A DNA stretch of 64,000 nucleotides from contig JBANSL010000005.1 of NCBI GenBank assembly GCA_037127255.1, positions 79,861,160-79,925,159 of the forward strand, written 5' to 3'. Source of the DNA: Persicaria tinctoria (taxonomy: Eukaryota > Streptophyta > Magnoliopsida > Caryophyllales > Polygonaceae). Shown one piece after another: positions 1-10,688 of the stretch. The notes under the pieces were generated by a model, which was given only the letters and a program-made list of their open reading frames with translations, searched no databases and had not been told where the DNA came from. A program made the position numbers and the translations under genes. The number at the start of each line of letters is the position of its first letter. The stretch's first letter is position 1.

Positions 1-1496
1 ACCGCCACCGTCGACACCATGGCTTAAAACTTAACATTCCTTATTTTTCAGGAGATTCCGATGCAGGTGTCTACCAAGATTGGGAAGCCAAAGCGGAACA
101 AGTCTTTCGGTATTGCCGCTATACCGAGATTGAGAAAGTGGAGCTTGCCACTATCCATTTTACTGATTTTGCCTTGACTTGGTGGCGAGAGGAGCGTGAT
201 GACCGTGAGTACCACCAGGAGATGCCCGTAGAGACTTGGGCTGAACTTAAGAGAATGATGCGGGCACGGTTCATTCCCATCGACTACGAGCAACAACTCT
301 TGCTCAAGGTTCAACGACTCCGACAAGGCCCTCGTTCCCCCGATGAATTCTATAAGGAACTTAGAACCCTTTTGCAACGTTCTCATTCTAGACATAGTGA
401 TACATATGTGCTTGCTAAGTTTCTTTCAGGTCTCAACTCCGATGTGTCCGAGATTGTGGAGCAATTACGTCACACCGACATAGTTGATGCCCTTCATCAT
501 GCCACACATGCATATAATCGGATTCAAAGCAAGAAATCTACGGTTTCGTCCCGACGATGGAACCCACAAGAGACCGGTACCGAGCATCCTCGTGGCACAC
601 GTGTTTCGCAACAACCCTATGCTCCCTTGTCAACTAGTCCTTCGGCTCCCTCCGGCTCTAAGGCAGCTGCGCCCCCTCCCTTTATGCAGCCGCCTCCTCC
701 AACACCTAGGCCCGAGCCTATCAAAGGCACCAGTTCTACCAAGTGCTTCCGATGCTACGAGTATGGCCATTACACTCGTGAGTGTCCTAATCCCAAAAAG
801 GTACTTTATAATGCTTTTGGTGATGTGTTAACCGAGGTCTCCGGAACTAGTGTTGATGATCCTCCCCTTGAGACATGTGAAGAGGCCGATGAGATCATTG
901 CTCATGCTTCTACCGGAGAATGTTTTGTGGTAAAGCGTGATTTGAGTACTTGTGAGAAATCTCCGGATACTTCGCAGCAAGAAAACCTCTTTAACACCCA
1001 TTGTTTGATTAATAACATACTATGTACGGTTATTATTGATGGTGGGTCTTGTTGTAATATCATCAGCCAGGAGGTGGTTGAACGATTTGCACTTCCTACT
1101 CGAGCACATCCGGTTCCTTACACGCTCCAGTGGCTTAACGCTGATGCTCCTCTCCAAGTGAAGCACCAAGCCGATATAGCCTTCTCCATTGGAGGTTACC
1201 ATGATGTTGTGAGCTGTGACGTCCTCCCTATTAACGTCTGCCATCTTCTCCTTGGACGTCCATGGCAATTCGACCGCAAGGTGATCCACGACGGCTACAC
1301 CAACGAATACAACTTCTCACTTAACGGGAAAAAGGTAAAACTGCTACCTCTCACTCCTCATGAGATAATGGTTGACCATGTGGCCCGAGAACAACGGAAA
1401 CTCGCCAAGGAAGAAGTTGCAAAAACAGCCTTGAAGGGAAAGAAGGAGCTAGGCACCGTCTCCAATCCTCGCAACCTTCTTGTTGCTCGGGTTTAG
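1..1496 (+). pseudogene. Ty3/gypsy gag and protease region (5' partial)
   Basis: This is the capsid-nucleocapsid and protease part of a Ty3/gypsy LTR retrotransposon polyprotein. The frame is open back to base 1, so the true start and the 5' LTR lie outside the window; the GTG at 138 is not the real start. The N-terminal part is a retrotransposon gag domain (TDFALTWWREERDD, about 160-210). A proline-rich linker leads to a CCHC zinc knuckle, CFRCYEYGHYTRECP, at 744-788. A retropepsin-like segment follows, with the active-site-like VIIDGGS near 1027-1047. An in-frame TAG at 1494-1496 separates it from pol. The same frame continues without another stop for 15 codons and then through pol, so in origin this is one gag-pol frame. 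The TAG could be programmed readthrough, but a simple nonsense mutation is likelier because a second stop occurs downstream. Confidence 0.9.
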
Positions 1497-4400
1497 GATG
1501 CCCGAAAAGCTATTCAAGGGGGTTCTATTTGCTTTCTCCTTGTGTGTACTAAAAATTTATCCATGATTTCATCTACTTGTGTGGCTGATTTACCCTTACC
1601 CATCGTAGAGTTACTCGGGGAGTTCAAGGATATGCTTCCAGACGACATGCCCGAAGGATTGTCACCGATTCGTGGGATAGAGCATCAAATTGATTTCCTT
1701 CCCGGGGCTGCTATACCGAACCGTCCAGCTTATAGAGCTAATCCCGACGAGACTAAAGAGCTTCAGAAGCAAGTGGAGGAGCTCTTGAAGAAAGGTTACA
1801 TCCGAGAGAGCCTTAGCCCTTGCGCGGTTCCGGTTCTATTGGTGCCTAAGAAGGATGGCACATGGAGAATGTGTGTGGATTGTCGAGCGATTAATCAAAT
1901 CACAGTTAAGTACCGACATCCCATTCCACGCTTAGATGATATGTTGGATGAATTATATGGTGCTCGAATTTTTTCTAAAATTGATTTGAGAAGTGGCTAC
2001 CACCAAATTCGAATGAAGGAGGGCGATGAGTGGAAAACCGCCTTTAAAACTAAGTATGGCCTTTATGAATGGTTGGTTATGCCCTTCGGACTCACTAATG
2101 CCCCTAGCACATTTATGAGATTGATGAATCATATGCTTAGAAAGTTCTTAGGAAAATTTGTTGTCGTTTACTTTGACGAGATTCTGATTTATAGCAAACA
2201 CCTTGATGAGTATGTTGAGCATTTTCGGAGTGTGTTGTTAGTCCTTAGAGCCGAGCACTTGTATGTTAACTTTAAAAAATGTGAATTTTGCTCCGAATCT
2301 GTTGTGTTTCTTGGCTTTGTTGTAGGAAAGGAAGGGCTTCATGTAGATGAAGAAAAGATCAAGGCCATACGGGATTGGCCGCAGCCCACGTCCATGTCAC
2401 AAGTCCGGAGTTTCCTTGGATTAGCCAGGTTCTATCGTCGCTTCGTCCAGAACTTTAGCACCATTGCAGCCCCCCTAACGGAACTAACCAAGAAGAACGT
2501 GATATTTCAATGGGGGCCTGCCCAAGATCAGTCCTTCTCCACCCTTCGTGAGCGCCTCACACATGCACCGCTGCTAGTGTTGCCGGATTTCTCAAAAACT
2601 TTTGAGATTGAGTGTGATGCTTCAGGGATTGGACTGGGGGGTGTTCTAACACAAGAAGGGCGTCCTGTGGCTTATTTCAGCGAGAAGTTAGGAGGAGCTG
2701 CCCTCAATTACCCCACCTATGACAAGGAACTCTTCGCCCTTGTCCGAGTTCTACACACTTGGCAACACTACCTACTACCGCGAGAGTTCGTCATCCATTC
2801 TGACCACGAGGCTTTGAAATACTTGAGAGGGCAAGTCAAGCTGAACAAAAGGCATGCTCGCTGGGTTGAGTTCATCGAAGCCTTTCCATACGTTGTCAAG
2901 TACAAGAAAGGTAAGGACAATGTCGTCGCCGACGCTTTGTCTCGGAGGTATACCTTGGTCTCTTCTCTTGATGCTAGCGTGTTGGGTTTTACTTTGATAC
3001 GAGATTTATATGCCCATGATTCTGAATTTGGGGAAATTTATGCCCAATGTTTGCTGCCTACTGGATCTACCCATGATCGTCACTACTTTGTGCATAATGG
3101 CTATCTTTTCAAATCAAACCGCTTGTGTATTCCTTCTTGTTCCATGCGTGGTTTACTTGTCTTAGAGGCACATGGTGGTGGTTTGATGGGGAATTTTGGG
3201 GTCACAAAAACCCTCGGCATCCTCAAGGAACATTTCTATTGGCCAAAGCTAAAATCGGACGTCGAGAAGTGTTGTGCAAGTTGTGCCGTGTGTAAGAAAG
3301 CTAAGTCCAAATTGAGCTCGACAGGTTTGTATCTTCCATTACCTATTGCTCATGCTCCTTGGGAGGATATTTCTATGGACTTTGTTATGGGTTTGCCTCG
3401 GTCTAAAAGAGGCCATGATTCTATTTTTGTGATTGTGGATAGATTTTCTAAAATGGCACATTTTGTGGGTTGTTCAAAAACCGATGATGCTTCTAATGTA
3501 GCCAACTTGTTCTTTGATAACATTGTGCGGTTGCATGGGATCCCACGAACCATTGTTTCGGATAGGGATTCTAAATTTCTTAGCCATTTCTGGAGAACTC
3601 TGTGGGCTAAGTTGGGGACGAAACTACTATTTTCGACTTCTTGTCATCCCCAAACTGATGGGCAAACCGAGGTTGTTAACCGTACTCTTGGTGTGTTGCT
3701 TCGTACTATGTTGTCCACTAACTTGCGCAGGTGGGAAGAGTGCTTGCCTTTCATAGAGTTTGCTTACAATCGAGCTACCCATTCTGCTACCAAACGCTCT
3801 CCATTTGAGATAGTTTATGGGCACAATCCTGTCACTCCTCTTGACCTTATTCCACAGCCTTCTAAGGTGCAAGAAGACTTTGAAGGTGTAGCAAGGGCTA
3901 AGTTCGTTCGCTCTCTACATGATCAGGTTCGGCACCAACTTGAGCACCGCACGGAGCAATATGTGCACCAGTCTAACAAGCACCGCAAGGAAGTTCTCTT
4001 CGAGGCGGAAGATTTAGTGTGGGTTCATCTTCGCAAGGATCGCTTTCCTGCTCACCGTTAATCCAAACTACGACCACGAGCTGATGGTCCTTTCCGGGTC
4101 CTCGAGAAGATCAACGACAACGCCTACCGCATTGAGCTCCCGGATCACTATGGCGTCCATCCGACCTTTAATGTTGCCGACTTAACCCCATTTTTTGCAG
4201 GTGATGGATTGCTTGACCAACTAGCGGATTCGGGGTCGAATTCTTTCCAAGTGGGAGAGGATGATGTGATCCTCCCATCTAGCATCGAAGAGACCGAGGG
4301 CGAGCTTGCTTCTCAGGCCCCTCCCCGAGACTTGGACATCGAAGAGACCGAGGGAGAGACCCCTCCTCTTCTTAGGACCACGCCGCCTCTCACTCGTGCC

Positions 4401-4550
4401 CGAACACGCACACTTGGTCATGTGGTCCTATCCTCCGGACTTTTTAGCAACAAGGGCTCACCGGTTCTAATACTTACCATGCTTCAAGTCGCGCGCGAGC
4501 CAACTCTGAGGCCAACCAAGGACCCATGCCGAGCCTCACCTTACCCATGA
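1497..4550 (+). pseudogene. Ty3/gypsy pol: reverse transcriptase, RNase H, integrase
   Basis: The frame continues from gag and encodes reverse transcriptase (about 1700-2300), RNase H ([14 protein letters not shown] at about 2600), a zinc-binding integrase N-terminus (about 3165-3300) and an integrase core. In the core the aspartates of MDFVMGLP and SDRDSKF and the glutamate of [11 protein letters not shown] are visible. Protease-RT-RNaseH-integrase is the gypsy domain order. Several changes suggest it is dead. The RT catalytic box reads [11 protein letters not shown], with Glu where YxDD elements have the second Asp. The integrase zinc finger reads [10 protein letters not shown], with Asn in place of the second His. 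An in-frame TAA sits at 4059-4061. Beyond it the same frame stays open to the TGA at 4548-4550, covering the integrase C-terminus and a tail with two IEETEGE repeats. No chromodomain was recognised. Confidence 0.93.
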
Positions 4551-5031
4551 ACCCTTTCAAATAAATCCCTTCTCTCACATTAAAAATCCACTCACCCATA
4601 AACTCATTTAAAGACCACAATGAGAGCAACCACTCCTCTTTAGCTCTTCATGGCCGGCAACCCTTTCCCCTAGCCATCTTCATGGCCACAATCAACTCAA
4701 GACCATTCCTTTCCCCTTCCCTAGGAGCTGGCCACCCATTGCCCTTCCATCTTTGCATTTGTTCCTTGTGTTTTTCCTATATATATTGTAAGAACAAGGC
4801 TATATTCAACAAGTTGAATTTGAATGAAAAAAACCCTCTTTGTGTTTCCACAAATCAGATTTAGTGCGATTCTAAATCGATCTCTCTTAGGCGCGATACA
4901 TACGAGAAAGTTGTCCTAGGCGCGATACCGACGACGACAAGGATCAACAACACCCGAAGTGCGATTCGGAGGGTGTCTTTGGTCGAGTGTTGGAGATTCT
5001 AAGGGCGCGATACCCTCGGGATCTTGCATCA
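4551..5031 (+). mobile_element. Probable 3' UTR and 3' LTR of the gypsy element
   Basis: This non-coding stretch follows pol directly. It has a TATA-like run (about 4778-4786), an A-rich tract (4825-4833) and five GCGATA/GCGATT-type words between 4863 and 5015, three of them GGCGCGATAC-like, resembling a repeated U5 segment. A plausible LTR end is the CA at 5030-5031. Because the 5' LTR is outside the window the borders cannot be set by comparison, so both ends are estimates. Confidence 0.4.
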
Positions 5032-5404
5032 CATATCCTTCAACCCCCATCCCCTACTTTACCACCATTCTAAGGCCTTCCACAACCCCATCCTCACCCT
5101 CAAACCACCCCCAAACGTCACTCTAAAGCATGCCCTAAAGTCCTCTCAAACAAGGCCCCGTTGGAATCGTTCTGCACAGGCGACGTCCCGGTAAAACGCG
5201 ATTTCCCGCCTCGTCTGACCTCCGATTGCCAAGATCCGCCCCAATCCGCGACCGCGACTTCAAGATCTACAAATCTAGTACTCGCACATCCCCAGAAGCC
5301 AAGCCAATCGACGGGAAATTGACACTCTTTGTCGACTGATCTGTTACTCCAGAAACTGACCAAACTTTCCAACCTTCTTGGAACTCTCGTCGCCGATCCT
5401 CTTG
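5032..5404. other. Unassigned C-rich spacer
   Basis: Pyrimidine-rich sequence between the gypsy 3' end and the copia remnant. The longest open frame (5118-5372, minus) shows no recognisable domain. I see no gene here. It may be a decayed LTR or part of the copia deletion junction. Confidence 0.4.
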
Positions 5405-7186
5405 CTCGAGCCTGGGCCCGAGCACACCATCAAAGATATGATCAGAAGTAGATGAGCTCACAGGAAATGAGCTTCTTGTTTGTTTAGACAGCTGACAAAT
5501 AGAGTAATCATGATCAAAAACAGACATTATATTATCTTTGATATGGGAAATATGTTTAAGTTTAACAAGTGGGGCATGCCCAAGTCTTAAATTCCATAAA
5601 GCTGTGTTGTTGGGAACAACATCAGTAGTCTTAGGTAGAAATAAAGGTAAAGTAGCAGCAGATTTGTAGAGAGGTGTGGATGTGGCTAGACAGAGATCAC
5701 TTGGCAACTTGTCCTTAGTTGATGGGTCCATGTAGAACAGGCCATCCAAGTACCTACCATGAGCAATCATCTTCCTCCTTGCAGGGTCCTGGATAAGGCA
5801 AAAATCATAGGTAAGGTTCATAGTGTATTTGTAATCTCTAACAAGTTTAGTGAGAGATAACAGGTTATATTGGAATGATGGTGCACACAGAACATTGTGC
5901 AATGTAATGTGTGGAAAAATAATGGTGCCAATGTGTGTAATAAGACATGAATCACCATCAGGAAAACAGATAGCTGCTGATTTAGGAGCTGGTCTTGGAT
6001 TTTGAAGTAAGGAAAGGTTGGGAGTCATGTGATCAGTGGCACCACTGTCCATGATCCACAATTTGGTGTGGGCTTTCTGTGCATTAAGACAAAGTTTACC
6101 TGCTATATGTTAGCTATGAGTAGAGTCAGCTTGCTTGAGAAGAGATATAAGAGAACTAATAAGGCGATGATGCTCAGTTGAAAGACCACCACCTTCCTGG
6201 TTGCAAGTAGATGAGTTCTGAAACTCTTGAGATGCACTTAGAGAGGCATTAGCTTTGTTGGAGTTGAACTGAAAGGGCTTCTTGTGTGGTTCAGTAGGCC
6301 TTTGAGACCTTGGTAGATGAGGCTTGAACTTACTTTTGGAGTGCCAGCTTGGATAACCAACCACTTCCCAGCATCTCTCAGTTTTGTGGTTTCTTGAGCA
6401 GTGGCTACACTTCTCCCTCCTTGGCCGTTCTTCCTCCTGCTTGGCCATGAGAGCAGTGACTGGTGTCTCAGCTTTTGCTTTCTTTTTATTAGAAGATTTG
6501 CTTCCCAAGTCATCTTGGAGAAGCATAGAGTGAGCAGTGTTGACTATTGGAAGAGGAACATTCATCAAAATCTGTCTCCTAGCACCATCATATTTCTCAC
6601 CCAAGCCCATCAGAAACTGCATTAGGCGATTCTCCTGCTCAGCAGCTTCAGATTGCTTTTGCAAATTACATTCACACTTGCCACAAGTGCAACGAATTGG
6701 AGGCACAAGAACAGAAAGTTTTTGCCATAGCCCTTTCATCTTTGTGAAATACTCGGTCAATCCTGTGTCATCCTGCTGACACTCTTGGATTTCTCGCTTG
6801 ATTTGGAAGATCAGAGGGCCATTCCTTTGCCCATAACTTTCTTCCAGATCTCGCCACATTTCAATGGCTATATCATACTCATCAATGGTATTGTAGATGT
6901 CTTTAGAGACAGTATTAAGCATCCATGAGCAGACCATGTCATTGCAACGATCCCATTGAAGGGCATTCTCTGCAGTTCTAGCAACAGGGTTCTCAATAAC
7001 CCACAGCTTGTTCTTAACCGACAGAGCTTTCATAAACGATTTTCTCCATCTTCTATAGTTATCACCAGTAAGTTGGATAGTAGACAACACCATACCTGAG
7101 TTGTTTGAGGGATGAACGAACATGGGGTTCTGAATGTCTGAAATGGTGATTTGTTCTCCTCGACGACGCTCTGATGAGTTCTCCAT
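5405..7186 (-). pseudogene. Ty1/copia gag, protease and pre-integrase remnant
   Basis: Read on the minus strand, ATG at 7184-7186 starts a copia Gag: a DUF4219/UBN2-type domain (LTGDNYRRWRKSFMKAL, WMLNTVSKDIYNTI) and a CCHC-like knuckle, CSHCSRNHKTERC. A TAA at 6110-6112 interrupts the frame, which then continues unchanged into an aspartic protease (WIMDSGATDHM near 6055) and a GAG-pre-integrase domain (LWNLRLGHAPLVKL near 5610). Similarity stops around 5405-5430, just before the integrase catalytic core. Integrase, reverse transcriptase and RNase H are absent, so this is a truncated, internally stopped copy. No primer-binding site or LTR is evident upstream of the start, so the fragment is cut on both sides. 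Confidence 0.9.
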
Positions 7187-7689
7187 GATCTACTCGCAAT
7201 TCCAACTGCAACACAGTGACCAGAGCTCAGAGAAAGAGCAACGTAGAGAGACGATCATAGAGAAGAGGCAGATGCTGAAGAAGCCGATGATAGAGTGCGG
7301 AATCTAAAAGAGAAACCTCTGTTCAGAGGGATAACCAGAGAATGAGATGGTGGAGCGGAGATTATGTTGTCGAAGTGCGATGGATCAGCAGCGTCGGAGA
7401 TTATGTTGTCGATGGCGATGGCGATGACTCTCCCCGATAGCGAAGGCGGCCAGCGATGGTGGCCCTCCCCATTGCTCGATTTGAAGTGGCGAGCGGCGAG
7501 GAAGATGGTGGAACTAGCAAGCGACGGAGGGACGGAGGCACGATGGTGCCAGCGAGGAAGATGGTGGAACTGGCGGCTATTCAACCGTCGTTACACTTGA
7601 GAAGCCCAAGCTTTCTTCGCTCGACAAGGAAGCCATCAAGATCAGCCCCGAGGTGTATCTTCTCGGTTTAACCGAACCCTAATTTTGTC
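7187..7689. other. GC-rich unassigned segment with a short coding-like stretch
   Basis: GC-rich sequence with GATGGCGATG-type words, compositionally like the cores of the elements to its right. From 7595 to 7681 the plus strand has a short open stretch ending in TAA (EKPKLSSLDKEAIKISPEV) that looks like a gene end, but I do not recognise it. It could be the core of the first, left-truncated TIR element, or a copia leader plus captured DNA. Confidence 0.3.
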
Positions 7690-8497
7690 GTCTTCTTTGT
7701 TTTTTGGATGAATTGTGGAATTAGATGATGTCTATGGGCGTCATCAGCCCTGAGGCCTCATTCAGTTGGTCAATTTGTGTTAAAATCTCCAGATTGATAC
7801 TAGAGGAGGTGGCAGTATTAGCCTGATAGGAAAGATCAGTATTACTTGTGGTGGGTTTTATTTTTTTATTTCAGAATCGACATGCCTGGTTTTTTTTTAA
7901 GAACATTTTTTGTGCTTCATGAGATAAGTTTTTTTATAGATTGGCGGTCATATGAATAAAAAATGCATCGATACCATTAAATAATCATACGATAGCATCG
8001 AATAATCATGTGATACCATTGAATAATCCAACGATACGATCAAATAATCTATCGATACGACCGAATAATCTATCGATACGACTGAATAATCTATTGATAC
8101 GAGTGAATAATCTATCGATACGAGTGAATAATCTATCGATACGATCGAATAATCATGCGATACAATCGAATAATTTATCGATATATACCATCGGATAATC
8201 TATCGATATAATCGAATAATCCAGCGAAACCATCGAATAATCTATCGATACGATCGAATAATCTATCGATAAGATCGAATAATCCTATGATACCATCGCA
8301 TAATCTATTGATACGATCGAATAATGAAACAACCCCAAATCCAGCCACTGTGCACGCGTCTCTCAGGAGGCAAGTGGGGCTGAGAAATTGTTAGGGTCCA
8401 CCATTTATTTAATTAAAAAATTTATAAAATTGTCTTTTAATCTCAACCACCTATTTCGATCAATCAACAACCTTGATTTGTTCACATGATACACGTT

Positions 8498-8502
<5 letters not shown>
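7690..8502. mobile_element. Right-hand part of a (TA)n-flanked TIR element (element 0)
   Basis: The right end reads TGATACACGTTAAGGGA and runs into (TA)n. Its reverse complement matches the ends of element C (12353-14292), including the conserved TTAACGTGTATCATGT word. The arm also shares with C the order of a T-rich motif, a CATATGAAT(A/G)AAAAATGCAT word, the GAATAAT minisatellite and a 'cttttaatctcaaccac' segment. No left terminus was found, so the left border is a guess and the element is probably truncated near the copia remnant. No transposase is visible. Confidence 0.55.
7960..8335. repeat. 21-bp minisatellite, unit GATCGAATAATCTATCGATAC
   Basis: About 17 diverged tandem copies of a 21-bp unit built on GAATAAT followed by an ATCGATAC-type word. 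The period is a multiple of three, so a frame through it (8010-8198) reads as a seven-residue NNLSIR-type repeat. That frame is an artefact of the repeat, not a gene. The array lies in the right arm of element 0. Confidence 0.9.

Positions 8503-8573
<71 letters not shown>
8503..8573. repeat. (TA)n microsatellite, about 71 bp
   Basis: An uninterrupted TA dinucleotide tract forms the junction between element 0 on its left and element A on its right. Confidence 0.98.
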
Positions 8574-8576
<3 letters not shown>

Positions 8577-10646
8577 AGTGGTTCCCTTGTGCACACCCCC
8601 TTAAAGTGTATTTTGTGCACAAATAATAGTCATTGATCTTAGTGGATCGGATGACCTAGATTCCGCCATGTGTGCACCTGATTAAAAAATAAATTGTTAT
8701 AATTTTGGTGGGACCCACTTACTTTCCATCACCAACTCCATTTTGCGCGTGATTACACCCCTTCCCCCTCATTGCTTTTTTTTTTAAAACATACTCTACG
8801 TATTATTTATTTTCAAGTCAAAGATCCCAATTTGATTACATAAAATTACATAAAATAGCCCATTTTTTTGAAATATACTGTACGTATTTTTTTTAAAAAA
8901 TATACATAATACTTACCCCCATTATTTCTTGCTTGTAGTACTTGCCCCCCATTCCTTACTTTTTTTTATAAAGCTGTTTTTTTTAATAAAAAAATACGGA
9001 ATATTTACGATTTTGTGAAAATTAAATAATTATTAGTGATTCATTGGCGAGACCCACTTGATTTTGTTTGTTTTAAAATTTTGGCCATTCCACCGAATCA
9101 TGTTTCATATGCTACCGAATAATGTTAATTTACGAATTCTACTGAATAATTTATCACATGCTACCGAATAAGGTTTTTTTTGTTAATCAATTTTAGATAA
9201 AAGAAACCCAAAATCCTTAAACAATACTTACGATTTATATGAATAATGTTTCACATTTCACTGAATAATTTTTAATTGTGTATTTATACTATACGAATAA
9301 TGTTTCACATTTCACCAAATAATGTTTAATTGTTTAATTGTGTAGTTATACTCGTGTGATGAAGGTTTTTTTAATCTTTTTTGTCAAACCGAATACTTCA
9401 TATACTAATGAATAATGAATCAAATTTCACCGAATAATTGACCAAATCATTAACTCTAGTAACCAAAATTCGACATATACATATGAATACTTGATGAATA
9501 AAGAATCAAATTATACATCTCGAAAACTCTACTAACAAATAATGAATCAAATTTCACTGAATAATTAACAACTTATTAACACTAATAACCAAAATTTGAC
9601 ACATATGTATGAATAATTGGGTGCTAATTAAGAAAATGCAATTTAACCACACATTCTTCTAGTGTTCCATTAGTCAACAACTAGAGAAGGAAACATCACT
9701 TTCACCCAATTTAATTATACTTTTATCTTCCTTCCACCAAACCTTTGAACACCCAATTTCTTCGTACAGAACAAGAAACAAACACAATGTAGGCATCCAT
9801 TGATCAAATTTATAAACAATTCCGCGTCCATGGAGCTAATTTCAGGCTGGAAACAAAATTGACCAATCCACACAGGGTAAAAAACAATCAAAATTAGGGG
9901 AAAAGAGAGAGATTGAAGGAAAGGGTGAAAACTCACATATTATTGGGAATGCCGAGGTTAAGAAGAGAGGGTAGACATTCCTGATCTCATCATCATTCAC
10001 CATCGCAACGAACAGTTGAATGGATCCATAGCGAGTGTGACCCTAGCCTCGGCGTCTTCCTTGGCCAACCTCCTCACCATCTTCGCACCGCTCTCTCTCC
10101 TCAACTGCCTCCCTCTATCGCCATCCTCCCCCTTGATTGCCTCCTTGGTGTCGGCCGGCCCTCAGAACTCCGCTCGCCATCGGAACTCCGAGTTCGAGAT
10201 TCGCCTCCCCCCGCCGCCTCGCATCGCCATCGACTCACCATCAAATCACCGTCGTTGGGCTTTCTTCGGATCCACAGATTTAGAACGATGAAGAAGAAGA
10301 ATTTGGACTCCCCTCCTCGCAGCGGAATCACCTCCGCCTAGCCACGCCTTTCCGCCTCGGCTTGCCTCCGATTCTGACGATGCCAGGGCCTCTTTATTCC
10401 TCCGTCGCGTCTGATCGATCCTATAACGAATGAGTGGGATATGAGGAGACGGCGAGAACGAAGGCAATCAGGGAGCACGCGCTATCTTATGGAGCGTCCG
10501 GCCGATTTCTACCCAAATTGTGCGGGATCCACTTGGGTTTAATTAAAAAAAAAAAACCTTTCAATCTTATCCATCCATCACAATCAATCCAAGGGCTCAC
10601 AATTGTGCACAAGGTACACCTTAAGGGGTGTGCACAAGTTACCCAT

Positions 10647-10672
<26 letters not shown>
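8574..10672. mobile_element. (TA)n-flanked TIR element A, non-autonomous
   Basis: The left end after (TA)n reads GGGAGTGGTTCCCTTGTGCA, followed by CACCCCCTTAAAGTGTATTT and GTGCACAAA. The right end at about 10605-10647 is its imperfect inverted copy (TTGTGCACAAGGTACACCTT, AAGGGGTGTGCACAAGTTAC), followed by (CT)n and (TA)n. Left-arm sequence from about 9090 to 9630 carries many (C)CGAATAAT words. A GC-rich core at about 9950-10430 has several short open frames on both strands but no domain I recognise; on the minus strand a GTGAGT after about 9937 resembles a splice donor. No transposase is seen. I infer a non-autonomous DNA transposon that may carry captured gene pieces. Target duplication cannot be read because the flanks are TA repeats. 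Confidence 0.65.

Positions 10673-10688
<16 letters not shown>
10648..10688. repeat. (CT)n then (TA)n microsatellite
   Basis: About 26 bp of CT repeats followed by about 16 bp of TA repeats, forming the junction between elements A and B. Confidence 0.97.

Noticed and set aside
48..395. 115-codon minus-strand frame
   Set aside because: Antisense to the gypsy gag coding sequence.
3900..4550. Chromodomain at the gypsy integrase C-terminus
   Set aside because: No aromatic cage pattern could be seen; the tail is acidic and Pro-rich with IEETEGE repeats instead.
8010..8198. 62-codon frame with a seven-residue repeat
   Set aside because: It arises from the 21-bp minisatellite; no start context or conservation is visible.
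7960..8335. Possible CRISPR array
   Set aside because: Units are contiguous 21-bp tandem repeats with no unique spacers, in a plant nuclear context.
8405..8620. Open frame encoding an Ile-Tyr repeat
   Set aside because: It is the translation of the (TA)n microsatellite.
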